Shown piece by piece: positions 12,363-24,461 of a stretch of DNA of 64,000 nucleotides. Within the stretch, counting starts at the first letter, position 1. Each line of letters starts with the position of its first letter. The notes below the pieces were generated by a model. The model worked only from the letters and a program-made list of their open reading frames with translations. It did no database searches and was not told the origin of the DNA. The stretch comes from Aralia elata. Lineage: Eukaryota > Streptophyta > Magnoliopsida > Apiales > Araliaceae. The position numbers were made by a program, and so were the translations under genes. The DNA is taken from assembly GCA_034770075.1 (NCBI GenBank), contig CM068380.1, forward strand, positions 41,261,402 to 41,325,401, in the 5' to 3' direction.

Positions 12363-12582
12363 GTCTAATTATAAACATGTTATAGAGTATGAACAGTTGC
12401 AAGTTGAGAAAGATTTGTCTTATGAAGAAGTTCCTGTTCAGATAATTGACAGGAAAGAACAAGTTTTCAGAAATAAGGTAATACCTTCTGTTAAGGTAAT
12501 ATGGAGAAACCACAACGCTGAAGAAGCTACGTGGGAACTCGAAGATAAGATGAGGCTAAATTATCTTGAGTTATTTATTTAA
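12331..12582 (+). pseudogene. pol: C-terminal chromodomain of pol
   Basis: The last about 45 residues carry the truncated chromodomain pattern of plant chromoviruses: a basic strand, then KVIWRNHNAEEATWELED and a Leu-Glu-Leu-Phe end. In this group it is thought to steer integration into heterochromatin. It reads in a frame different from integrase because of a small indel near 12340. The stop TAA is at 12580-12582. Confidence 0.88.
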
Positions 12583-12692
12583 TTCATGTATTGCGATTCT
12601 GGGGACATAATCCTTGTAAGGAGGGGAGAACGTAACAGATGTGTTAATTGTGTCGTGATTCTAGGAACATAATCCTTTTAAAAAGGGAAGGA
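12583..12692 (+). other. Polypurine tract region with a duplicated segment
   Basis: The polypurine tract aaaaagggaagga (12680-12692) directly abuts the 3' LTR and primes plus-strand DNA. About 60 bp upstream, a near copy of the same segment (gattctggggacataatcc, then aaggaggggaga and gtaacagatgtg) mimics a second tract plus LTR start. Confidence 0.8.
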
Positions 12693-15469
12693 TGTAACAA
12701 ATGTGATTTTTGTAAATAATTAAAAATATTTATCGAATTAAATAAATATTTTTGTTAGAATATTTATTAAAAAATAATAAATGTTTGATAGAAATTATTA
12801 TGGAATAATTTATTTAAGTATGATGATATTAAGTGAATTGATGATAAGCAATTTTATAATTGGTGCGTATTTTATTACGCGAGTGTAATGATAATATTCT
12901 AATTTAATTAAATAATTTAATTAGAGGATTAATGATTTATTAAATAAAATTATAATTATGGTTGGCTAAATAGAAATTATAATTTTATTAGTAAGGTTTA
13001 ACTTGCCTTATTAATAAAATAAGTTTAATTAAATTTAAGTGTGACAAGTGTATCATATTATAAGGAAATTATAAAAATTAATGAAGTTTAATTAGGTTAG
13101 CCAAACAGGGCCTAGACCCTTCCATTCCATAACAGCTAGAACCGTTGGTTTGTATAACTGATAGCCAAATTAGAATATACGTGATATTTGTCAGTTAAGT
13201 TCTATAAGCCTAAGAAAAATAGAAAGGTGGAGAGAAATAGAAGGAAGAGAGTTCTTTGTGAAAATTGAGAAGAAGCTCTGAGAAATTTAGGAAGAAGAAG
13301 GAGATTAATCAAGCTCTCCTTATCATCTAGCTAAACTAAAGAAGAACTAGAGGTAATAATCTAGTTTAAAGTTCTTAGTGTATACTTCTCAAAATTACTT
13401 CTCTATAATTGGTTTTGGTTGGCTAATTTGTTAAGTGAACTATTGTATATGTTAATAGGTGTGTATAATCTGTTATATAGCATTTATAAATGATTTTTGG
13501 GTAGTTAAATCCATGTAAACATGTTTTAGAAAAGGAAATTGAGTTTTGTTGTTATATATATGGTATGGCTTGTTTTGGAGTCAAAATTGACTAGGAATTC
13601 ATGTATAGAATCTGAAATTGATGGTAGATTATTGTAGTACTTTGAGAAACGAAAACAATGCAAATTGAATGAATCAAAATGGATGTAAAACGAATTCGGA
13701 GTGAATGATTTCGCTAAATATATTAAATATGAAAAATAGAGCATAAACATAGAATTTGAGTCCTTAGTTTGGTTATTTGAAGTTTCTGAAATGTTGAAAT
13801 GGTTTTGTAGATGTTTAGTTTTGTGTTTATTAAGTTTATAACATTTGAGATTGGCTAATTTGGACCTTAAGTGAAGAATGTATGGATTATTGTAAGAAAT
13901 CAGTGTTCTTCGCGAACTGGAAAAAAATTGATTTTGCAGTCAGGCGCTGCCGCGTTGTAGTGCCCAGTATAAAAGTGGCGCGGTCGCGCCAGTAACAGAA
14001 CAGACCCAGTGTTGAGCTTTTAAATGTACAGCTTAGGAGATGCTAAGTTAGTTTATCCTAATGAATTTAGTGAAGTTTAAAACTTGTAATAAGGCATAAT
14101 ATTAGGTTGTAGTCACAAAGATTATGTTATAGGTTAAGAACTAAGAATTTATGAAAAATCATTAATTCGATATTGTGAGAAATAGAGATGTCATCCAAAT
14201 GTTATGTTTTGTACTATATTTTGATAGGGAGTTCAGATTCATGAAATATGAATAATAAAGATATTCAGAACTTGAGTCAAGGTTATAAATTTAACTAAAA
14301 TAGAAACTAAACCAATAAAGTTAGTTTTAATGTGACTAATTGGTATTGTGATCCTAATGATATATGTAGGGTATTTGAAGAACGTGAGTTGTAATTGTAT
14401 AGCTAACGCACGAGGCAAGTTTCTAAACTCCACTTTTTCATTGAGCGAGTTCTCTAATCTTGGCTATTATTATTCAAGCGAGGTTTTCTATAATGTTCAA
14501 TGCTTATATATTGATTGAGCTTTCTAGACTTTCAAATGCGTTAGTTTAATGTCTTCATTTGCAATCATTGTATTTTAATATCGTTAAAATTCCACTTTGC
14601 AAAGTTTATATTATTGTTGATATCAGACTGTTACTTGGCTAGTAAACCCTTTTGATTCAATTAGGCCATAGTTGGTGAGCATTCTAAAATCTAGAATTTC
14701 CATAGAAGCTAATCTAAACCAAACTTCCTTTGGTGCGGATTCTAATATCAAAGCTGAGATGAACAACCTTAATATAGGGATTATACTACGCAATAGCGTT
14801 AAAATATTTGTGCACACTATATTGTACGAATGGCTGATCCCCCGGAGTACGAGATGGATGGTGCATATAGTTTATAAGACTGTTAAAGGTTACAGTAGAG
14901 ATACTTGCTAACCTAGACATAGTTCATGGTCTTGTGACCCTCAGATGTACTTTTAATCTTGTTTTCTAATCTTGATTCAAAAGCCGAGATTTTTATTGAG
15001 CTATCAGTTCTTGACTACTGTTGACTGATTTTAAGAAAGATTATATTATTCAACTGAAATCTATTAACTAATTGTTTCTATGTTATTATTGTTATTGTTA
15101 CCCTGGTGGCCAATTGTTTTGCTCACCCTTGCATAAAATATTACAGCTAAGATTGAGAGGTCTGATGAGCCGTCCACGAGCAAGGGCAAAGACAAGGACA
15201 AGATGAGCAAATAATGAAGAATAATTTACTTTTATTTTATAAAGCTTATGTAATGAGATTTATTTATTATTATTATGTTTTATTCCGCAAATGATGTAAT
15301 AAAGGTTAGATGACCTGAGATTTTACTAGAGATGTAATCCTTTAATGGGAGTATTGTTTATTAAGTTTATTATTGTTATTTCCTTTATTGTGGGTAGTTA
15401 GATATGAATGTAATGAATAGTGAGCACCAGATCTGTGGAATTGAAGTACCCGGATTTGGGGGTGTCACA
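12693..15469 (+). repeat. 3' LTR of the chromovirus (2777 bp)
   Basis: It runs from TGTAAC to TGTCACA and matches the split 5' LTR. A TATA-like sequence (tataaaa, 13968-13974) sits within a GC-rich patch at 13936-13990; the equivalent patch of the 5' LTR lacks it. ORFs of 60-80 codons inside are AT-rich chance frames. Confidence 0.93.
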
Positions 15470-15608
15470 GTGGTCGTCGCCCGGATCGTTCTAGTAATGG
15501 TTATGGATGGAACATCAATGACACCTTGACCCTTTGCTTATATTGAAGCGGTTGTTAGGTTTGTATATAACGCGAACATGCAATCAAATTACATAAATAA
15601 AGTGAAAG
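15470..15608. other. Short host spacer between two LTR insertions
   Basis: These 139 bp, with 1-28, are what remains of the site around the chromovirus. They continue beyond the next solo LTR at 18911, so both insertions hit one older sequence. I see no gene here. Confidence 0.6.
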
Positions 15609-18600
15609 TGTGACGCCCCCAAATCCGGGTCACCCGAACCGCGGACCTGGTTCGTCACTATCTCATACCTGCATCAAACTATTGATAACTTATAGGGGAA
15701 ATAAAGGAATATTCATATTGATATAACACAAATAATCCTGTCCCAGGTCTCGAAACCAAAACTTCTACAACGTAACTTAATACATAAGGGTAATTAAGTC
15801 TTAATACATCACAAAAGTCTGCGAGTCTTAATACATAAACAAAACGATAATCTTAACGGTACAAAGCTAATCCATGGCTTTGCCTTTGCCTTTATCCATC
15901 CCTGAACTTTCACCACGAGCTCCACTAACTGAAATATTTTAAAGAAAGCAAGGGTGAGCAACAAATTTGCTCAGCAAGTATAATAACAATAATCGTGATC
16001 CATCAAAAGAATACGTGATGTCTTACAAGGATCAAGAGAATAAAAGACAGCTCAAGAACTTGTACAATTTCTACGAATGATCTCTTTAACATAATTGTAG
16101 GGCCTTTATGGACCGAATGAATTCAATGTTTCCAAATGGAGGAAATATTCTATACTGAGTAGTCATCATGACACTGAACTTTTACTGGAATCACCAGAAA
16201 TTCATCCGATAATCCGACATACTAATACAATAGGTGATCAGCCTAATGTACCTGGTGTTATGCATAACCCCTTTAACATACTGTTCGCGCGCGTGTCGGT
16301 TTCCCGACATACATACTGTTTCCCCTGCTATGAGGGTTGTTCATCTCAGCTTTACATAGGAATCCAAACCAAACAATTTGATTGGATATCTTTACTTAAC
16401 AACAATGATGATTAAACATACGTCTAGCCGAAACAAGTGGCGTAAACTATTTCTTTAAACAGTTCATGAATGAAGAACTAAACGTTTCACAGTCCAACAA
16501 CAGATAATGAATTCAAATATTTAAGCGGTGAATATCAATAATTTATCCTTGATGTGAAGTAATTGACAATAATTAGTCCACCAAAGTAATTGAAAGTAAT
16601 AACTCGATTTGAGTCATGAAACTTGCAACAATGTACCTGTTTGCACGAAATAAAAATAGTGTTTAAGGTTTAGAAACTTGCCCAACACAAGGGTTAGACA
16701 AGGGTTAAAGAAGAACTTGCCTGAAGCGCTGCTACAATATTACAACACACGCTCCTTAATATCCTACACAAGTAAATAGATATTCACATAACAATTAGTC
16801 ACATAAAGACTAGGTTCAAAACAGACGTTGCATCATTAAAACACGTTGATTGCCCTACGACTACCCAGGCGGGGGTCGGGGGGCAGCGCCCCCTGGAAAC
16901 CAAGCCTAAATTGCAATTAGATTATTCAATTTTTGCCTTAAAACAATACCAATCTGGTTGACATTTGAGAAATAATTAAGCATTTAGGGTTTAACAGAAT
17001 ATGCTTAGTTAACCTGTCTAATCATTTAATCCAAGGAAAAATATAAGTGTTGGACCCATTGAAAAGGTTTCATTAGGTCAGACCCGACTTGACCCGCCTG
17101 ACCGACCCAACCTGGCCCAAACACGGAGCTGGCGCTGCGGCGCCGAGCCCAAGCACTGGACCTCACGCTGCGGCGTGAGTCCCGTGTCTTCTCCATGACC
17201 GGGCTTCACGCTGCGGCGTGAGCCTTAAAGCTTGGGCCTCACGCTGCGGCGCGAGTCCCATTTTTTCCCCCACTTGCCCCTCGCTGCAGCGTGAGCTGCA
17301 GGGCATATGGGTGGCGCTGCGGCGCCATTCTGCAGTAGCCGGATTCTGGGTTTGTTTCCAGAACGCGACTCCGTCCTCCGGCCACTCCAACCTCCATAAC
17401 TCTTTCAATACACAAGCAAATTGGTCCATTCCGGACTCTATGGACTCCTGACTCATGGGGCTACAACATATCAAAAATGCAGAGCTACCCATTAACATTA
17501 ACATGGTCAAATCTAAAGCCAAAGTGTAAAGTTCATACTCTGTTCTTCGAGTTCTTGACAAGTTTTACGAAAATCATTCCTACGAACTCGTTTTAACTCT
17601 TTTTTACTCCATTCCAATTGGGTTAGCTTCGTAACCCATGGAACTACAACACCATAGCAACAAATAAAATTAACAAACACGAAATCTAGTATTTATAGTC
17701 CTCTAAAAAGTCCAAATGTCCAAAAGTCCATTGTTCTTCATGTTCTTCATCCTCCTTAAGCATAGGTACGGATTTCTTCAATTTTTGTTCCACCTTGATG
17801 TTATTAATGGCTTCTATAGTCTCTTAACAACATATATAAACATCTAGAACAAGCAAAAACATCCAGAATCGCTAGAAAATCAATCTACAAGCTCAAGAGC
17901 TCAAAAACTAAGAAAACTTGAAAATCTTTACAAGAAATCGAATGGAATGGATTTTGTTGGTGTTTACCTCTGTAAATCCTTTCTAGATGATTTAGAAGCT
18001 TGCTAGGCTTGCTTGGCTCGAGTTCTTCTTGCTTGGACTCTCTTCTTCTTCCACCCGTGCCTTCTTCTTCCTCCTTCCTTTTTCCGGCGAGTCTTCTTCT
18101 TTTCCGGCGACTTTTCCGACGGCCTTCTCCTTCTTTCTTCTTCCTCTTTGCAGCTCTCTCTCACTCTCTATTTCTCTCTCTCTCTCTCTATCAGCTGATG
18201 GTTTAGGGAAGGAATGAGAGTTTGAATGATTTGGGAGAGTAAATGAGTGAATTTAGGAGAAGTGGAAGAAAAATGAAAATGGGGTTGGTTGCTCAAGGAG
18301 CTTGCCGGCAACCTCCCCCCTTGCTCAATTTTGATTGGTCCAAATTTGGGAGTTGGTTCCCTCTTGGAGTAACAAGCCAAAATAAATACCCAAATACACA
18401 AAATATATCCGAAAACTCCCACTTTTGTACCAAAACTGGTAAATAACTCTACCCAAAATTAAACTGGGTACCCCCATAAATTATTGGGACATATAACAAT
18501 AATTATTACGGGGTTTGCCCATTTATTCGGAACAGCCTTACCATATGTTTCGGATACCGAATAAAACACGAATGGGCTCAAAATGAAAATTCGGCACTTG

Positions 18601-18910
18601 GAAAAATTATTCGTACGCATATACATATTTATGAAATTTATTAAAGTCGAAAAAGATGCAAAAAAAATATTATGGCGTGAATAGCGCCTCGATAAGCGTG
18701 CCCCGTGAATAGTGAATTTGTGATTTTTCGCGAAGTCAAAGTATTCACCCTAACGGCACTACAACACATAAAATTCAATACAAGCACACATATTAGGTTA
18801 TCACACAACCTTTAAGCACATAACACATAATAATATACATAAAAATAAAAATTCATTTCATTCATACATAAACTCGAGTTACAAGGGAATTAAAATTCTC
18901 GATCGTTACA
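15609..18910 (-). mobile_element. Solo LTR, family III, minus strand (3302 bp)
   Basis: Read on the minus strand it starts TGTAACGATCGAG and ends GGGGGCGTCACA. It is flanked by a perfect 5-bp target duplication, gaaag at 15604-15608 and 18911-18915. A TATA-like site (minus-strand tataaata) lies near 17690-17699. It contains a cluster of GC-rich hairpins at 17120-17330 and a CT-rich run at 18000-18200. The Ser/Leu/Phe-rich ORFs over the CT-rich run are low-complexity artefacts. Confidence 0.93.
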
Positions 18911-20677
18911 GAAAGCGCGATAAAATTAAATTTTAAAATTTTATACAAACCATCGCCATGATTTTTCTTTATGCACAATTATTAATTAAACGAAAGAGAT
19001 GGAGAATAAGTATTATATCCTTGTAGAATTCTAGCTTCCTCACGTACAAGTTAAACTCCAATTCATTCGCGTTCTCCTTGAATTCCACCGATTAAATTCC
19101 TTCCTTTGATCAACTTTAGCTACCCAAGTGTTTAGCCTCTAGAGGTGATCCACCAAGAAATAATACTTGTTCAAGAAGATGGATATTGGCAAAACCCTAG
19201 TTTCTATCTCTATAGAAATTGTAAGTACTCTCCACAATTTTAATGCAAGAGTGTGTAACCCTAATCCATAATAAGACCCCTCTTATTTATAGATATAGGT
19301 AACCCTCCTAAACTATTTAGGATTAGGTTATTTATTTTAATTAAACTCTTTTAATTCATTAAACTCCTAATCCAATTAGGAATTTATGAGAGTATTTTTA
19401 TTAATTAATTCTCAAACCCTTTTAGGAATTAAATAATAATAATAGTAATAATAATAATAAGACTCCTCTTATTAATTTATATTTAATATTTCCAAAATAT
19501 TAAATAATAAATATTAAGCTATTTAATTTATTCTATCTCCATAGACTAAATTAAATACACTTAACTTATTATTACAATTATGTCATTTACTTTTTAAATA
19601 AATATTTCCTTTTACGGTGTGACCCTTTAGGTTCTCCATATTAAACCGGTTGTGAATAAATTAATTAGAACGATTCTAATCTTATTTAAATAAATAAATA
19701 AATTAAACTATTTAATTCATTTAAATAAATAACATTTATTCTACAATAAGGGTAAGCCCCTTTAGCGATCAACGACTTTCCAGATAATATAGATTTCAAC
19801 ATTAATCACAAAAGAACCTTTCAGTAAATAGTTATCATACAATTCAATCCTTCTACCATACAATGTCCCAATTAAATATAAGACATGGAATTACTGTCAA
19901 GTCTTATTTTATTTAATTATATTTATTTCGATTCCTAAATGCACAACTCTAAATAATGCAAATTAGAAACTCTTTTCTAATTTCATTCTGCCTTGGACAA
20001 GGACTACTGAGTTGTCATTTATTGAATCACATAGGACATTCACATCTTTTACTAGATGTGGTAGATTCTTTGTTGATCATTCACCTATCTCCATGTACAA
20101 CTTATTATATCCAATCATACCCTTTTATATACCCTAAAGATCTTAAGGGACATGTCAAAGTATAACTCATCACACACAAGATACTATGATGATCTCAAGT
20201 CCAAGGATCACTTGTACTACTATCACTAGAGGAATTCCTATTGACAGGCGAGTAAAACTCCATTAGGTATTCCTTCGCGAGCCACATTCAGTGAACTTAT
20301 TCTCCAATAAGCACCTACATACTTGCTTTAGTGTCTCCACACAAATGATTATGAGATCAATCATCCTCTTCTTAAGAGCAAGTAACGTATGTACTAATCT
20401 ATCCGAATTCACTAATCCCCTTTTAGTAATCCAACGATTAGGAACGATTTTAGTTTTAAGCTATCTAGAATTTAGATCTCATTAACATGATCATCATCAT
20501 GATTCTAAAAGCATTGCTTAAAACTATGGGTTTATCACATATAAAATAACAGCACCATGTAGATAAAGTAAAATGCCTTTAATAAATCAATTCTTTTATT
20601 AATAAATAAATAAGATTATAAAGTATATGCTACATCATATCAAATATGATTGGCCTGTGTGCATACTACTTTCAGCA
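18911..20677 (-). mobile_element. Older LTR-like or LARD-like retroelement debris
   Basis: This non-coding, AT-rich stretch has a minus-strand TATA box (tctataaataag, about 19280-19292). Downstream of it on the minus strand is a leader-like segment, which suggests LTR or large non-autonomous retroelement sequence. A possible minus-strand start TGCTGAAAG lies at 20669-20677. No coding domain or clear paired repeat is visible, so the boundaries are tentative. Confidence 0.4.
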
Positions 20678-21136
20678 GTAATCTTTGTACAATCAACGGT
20701 TGATGTATGGTAGAGGACGCCACAAACACCTATGGATTGATGCTTGATAAGTTGGATTGATCACTACGGACACACCGATAAGATCAAGAGTTCTTGAAAA
20801 GAACAAAGAAGAATTTAGCAACAAAAAAAAAGAACAAAGATAGAATACTCTCAAGTAATCTAAAAAGAAGAAGTGTTATTAAATCAATCAGTACCAAAAT
20901 CCTTGACCTTGAGGCCTATTTATACTAGTACAAAGACTTAATTATGGTAATAAAAACTCTAAAAGTATTGTCCTAATTTTATCCTAGTAGAAGTCTCTAG
21001 AATTACAATCAAAATAAATCATAACTCCCCCTAGAATCATGCGAAATTACCTAAAATAAAAGGAAACAAAATACAATATAGTCTGCCTAATATTTTAAGA
21101 AACCAAATCTTTTTTAATTTCTGAATTGGGCTTGTA
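20678..21136 (-). repeat. Probable 3' LTR remnant of a minus-strand Ty3/gypsy element
   Basis: It lies immediately downstream, on the minus strand, of a polyprotein tail (21137-21385). It carries a promoter-like tagtataaatagg at about 20919-20931, as expected for an LTR. Its end points are not resolved. Confidence 0.45.
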
Positions 21137-21385
21137 TCAAATTAATTCAAACTTGTGTCTCATGCTCCTTAGCCTCCTCATTGGGTCTCCTTGAGTTAGC
21201 TTCAGCCTAAACATCTTAATCAATCTATTGAGACTTTGCTTGAACCTTTTAGTTCTAGCCTTTGTAATTGGTCCAATTGGCACTTGAATTAGATCAGCCC
21301 AAATTTTATCTCCTTGATTCCCCATCCGCGCCCAAGCTAAGCATGTCCTCATCATTTCTCTCATCTTAAAAAGAATTTGTCTCAT
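21137..21385 (-). pseudogene. C-terminal tail of a Ty3/gypsy polyprotein (fragment)
   Basis: An 82-codon frame contains IQVPIGPITKARTKRF followed by a helix of Lys/Leu/Ile. A GP-[IM]-T-[RK]-[AS]-R-x-K-[RK] motif near the C-terminus is common in plant Ty3/gypsy polyproteins after integrase. No RT or integrase core remains upstream (21386 onward). The copy at 52970-53218 differs by one residue (Ala to Val). This is a fragment of an old element, not a host gene; the assignment rests on this short motif. Confidence 0.5.
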
Positions 21386-23488
21386 CGTTTGATATGACCC
21401 TAGTCAGAATCGTGTCATTCTTCATTTTAAAATTTGTGGTCGAATTTTTTTTAAGAAATGGAGAATGACGCGGGACGAAATATTAATGAAGATTCGTTAT
21501 AATTTAAATTTTATTATTCATGGATAATTTCAGTATTTGATGTACTTTTATTTATTAATTAGGGTGGCCCGGTAAGTTTAATTATTTTTGGATCTGTTTA
21601 TGTTTTGGGCTTATTTTTAAATTTATTGGACTTTATTTATTTTTAGGGTTTAGATAGTATAAATAGTCTAATAGGGTTATTATTTTGGTGAACTTTCATC
21701 ATTATTTGCTTAATACACTTTCACTATTCAACAACATTTACCATCGCTTGTTACTGATTAGATTCAAGTGATCTTTTGTGTTAACACGCCTTTCGTTGTA
21801 TCAATGAATTATCATATTTTTTAACATGATTCTTATAATTGAATCTGAATTTTAATAAGTCTTAAATAGACAGTTCATTTGGCAATTAATAAAAACATGT
21901 TATATTTTATATAGCTAGAGTTAAATTTGCTCAAATCATTATTCATTTACAACTACCTAAAATTGGGATCTCTTGTAATCCAAACGTAACACTATGGTGT
22001 ACTTTTTCAAGTAGAAAACTAAAAAAAGGGAATGCAAAACTCAAAAAGCAGTCAAAACTCAAATCCATTTAGTCATCAGAGGCTGGACAACCAAAGGGGA
22101 ATGCTTTTCCAAATAGACCTTTTGGTTGGTAGGTTGGGCAGCAGTCATTACTCGATACGTCGCTAGTTTTCCATTTGACTGACCTTTAGTCAAATTCATC
22201 AAAGCAAAACAACTAGTCAAACCTATAAAAATGAAAAGTACATTTTTGGATTTGGGAAGCGATAATTCTACGATAAATTTTGAATTTTATTTAAAGTAAA
22301 TTGGTCAAAATTCATGTGGAAGAGGATCTTACCAAAAATAGTAAGTTTTCTTATGCAAGTATCAATCTCCTTGATCCTTAAAATTTCAAATACCCACCTT
22401 GTATTTTCTTATTAATCTTTTTTATTATTATTTTTATACCAATATCAATTCCCTTGATTTTTCCTTAGAAATTTCAACATCCAACTATTTCCTTATATAC
22501 TTGCTGATAAACTAACTCAACTCTACATCACATAAACTTGCTTGAATTTGACTAATAGGTACTACACTCTTCTTCTTCTTCTTCTTCTTCTTTTTTTTTT
22601 CAATTTCACTCAATTTTATAAATATTTAAAATTTTAGACGGTAGAAATGAAATTATCACCTATTATTTGTATATTACACCGCAAATCACAAAGAAATCGG
22701 ACTTTTTTTATTTATTATTTTTTAATTTTTTTACATATAATGAATATGTGCATCTTTAATAAAGATTTGAATGATTGAGAGTTGTTGATACGTTCTAACA
22801 GTAAAGTTGTTTATATATAATGACTTTATCTTTTGTAGAATTGATCGAATTATTATAATCTTTAAATTAAAATATTTGAATCATTTTTAACAAAGACACT
22901 ATGACAAGTATTATATAGAATTTGTGATAATTAGACAGAAGCACAATGAAAATGAACCAAATTCATCATTTGGGTGTATACAATCTTTTTTTTCTACATG
23001 CAAGTCTCGGGCAAATTTGTAAAATAGTTAATAAAATGATAGAATTTATTTTTTAACAATTCAAAATTAATTTAAGTATCAATTTCGTTTACCATGTTTT
23101 AAAAAGTTAATAATTATCAATTATTCTAAAACAAAGATAATATTATTTATTTACTTCTTAGTATATATATTGCACCACTACTTCTCTTGAAGAAGATTTT
23201 TGACGCAAAATAAGAAGGCAAAGTGTCATAAGTAGTACTACAACAATTCTCTCAATCACACCAATTAATACTCCAAGTACTTTTCTATTAGATTGTTTCT
23301 TCTTGAGATAAGCTTTGTAGTATGACTTTGGATGTTAATTTTGCATAACATTGGACATGTAATTCTCACCAAATATATCAATTCTCTTGTACATATAAAT
23401 ATTGGAGGTCGAGGAGAGACATAGAAAAGAAAAGATTGTTACTAAATTTTAAAAGAACAAAAAATTAACACCACTATTACTTTTATAT
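21386..23488. other. AT-rich intergenic sequence, no gene seen
   Basis: A plus-strand promoter-like tagtataaatag lies near 21654, within possible LTR debris that begins around 21395 with TGTCATTC. A short CTT microsatellite is at about 22568-22600. No ORF has a recognisable domain. Confidence 0.5.
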
Positions 23489-24050
23489 TGACATGAAAAC
23501 ATGACAAATTTACATTCACGCACCTAGAATTTCAATCATAAATAAATACATAGATCCAAGACAATAAATAAGAATATAAAAGTCTTTATTATGAAGGATC
23601 ACAACTCTTCGTTTTTATAATCCAAATTGGAGAGTATAACTCACACGAACAAATTTAACTTGGTTAAATTTTACGTAATTGAACTTATGGCCAAACTCAA
23701 ATTGGTTTCTTACGGCTTGTTATAAATAGCTGGCATGAAAACATGACAAATATACACATTCATACGTCTAGAATTTCAATTATAAATAAATACATAGATC
23801 CAAGACAATAAATTAGAATATGAAAGTCTTTATTATGAAGGATCACAACTCTTAGATTTTACAATCTAAATTGAAGAGTATAACTCATGTGAACGAAATT
23901 AACTCAGTTAATTTTTACATAATTGAACTTATGCCAAAACTCAAAATGATTATTTTTATCGTAACTCAATAAAATATTTTGTAGGAATGAAATTGATTCG
24001 TAATTAATTGAAAATCGACTTAAATTGGAATCGCCTTGTTATAAATAGGT
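23489..24050 (+). repeat. Two diverged direct repeat units (about 242 and 320 bp)
   Basis: Unit 1 (23489-23730) and unit 2 (23731-24050) share atgaaaacatgacaaat, a long middle block around ccaagacaataaat and aaggatcacaactctt, and the end cttgttataaatag. Unit 2 has about 85 extra bases before that end. They abut exactly, so this is an old tandem duplication. It is repeated at 55360-55921. Confidence 0.8.
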
Positions 24051-24196
24051 CGAACATTACTACTAAAAGATTTGAAATAATTTGCAAACATCATTGCTCT
24101 CAATGGGGTCCATGGGGACGAACATTTAATTTTAATTCTTAGAAAAAGTAAACTAGGCCCAACTTAATATTTTTCTTGATGCATCTATCAAAATAT

Positions 24197-24456
24197 TATT
24201 CCCTCTGTCTTAAGATAAAAGTCTTTAATTAATTTTTAAGGTCAAATAGATCATTTTTAAAATTAATAATTAAACATATATATTTAAATTTTCTAAAAGG
24301 CAAACATAGAGATTAATATTAAATTTTATATAGTTTGTAATGTTAATAGAATTTTTTGCATATATGTAAAGTAATAAGAAGATCTATTGATTTGAAAAAT
24401 TGTCAATTTGACCATAAAAATCAATGAAAAACTTTTATTTTGAGACGGAGGGAGTA
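24197..24456. mobile_element. Stowaway-like MITE (260 bp)
   Basis: The terminal inverted repeats are tattccctctgtcttaaga at the left and, reverse complemented, tactccctccgtctcaaaa at the right, with TA at each end. The CTCCCTCYGTC terminus is typical of plant Stowaway (Tc1/mariner) MITEs. Confidence 0.85.
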
Positions 24457-24461
24457 ACATA

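Larger units (their letters stand above)
29..15469 (+). mobile_element. Full-length, inactivated Ty3/gypsy chromovirus (Tekay/Del-like)
   Basis: The order LTR, primer binding site, extra ORF, gag, protease, RT, RNase H, integrase, chromodomain, polypurine tract, LTR is complete. This order and a C-terminal chromodomain are diagnostic of Ty3/gypsy chromoviruses; LTRs near 2.7 kb fit the Tekay/Del clade best. Both LTRs begin TGTAAC and the right one ends TGTCACA. The 5 bases before the left LTR (atagt) and after the right LTR (gtggt) agree at only 3 of 5 positions, the other two being A/G transitions, so any target duplication has decayed. Many in-frame stops, an RT deletion and a late frameshift make it non-autonomous. 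A solo LTR is nested in its left LTR. Confidence 0.93.

Noticed and set aside
17163..17561. Minus-strand ORF of 132 codons
   Set aside because: It spans the GC-hairpin cluster of the solo LTR. Repeated Ala/Arg-rich pieces reflect the hairpin repeats, and the second copy does not keep the frame.
18000..18217. Three overlapping ORFs of about 60 codons rich in Ser, Leu and Phe
   Set aside because: They are open in all three frames because of a CT-rich run inside the family III solo LTR. No domain and no conserved start.
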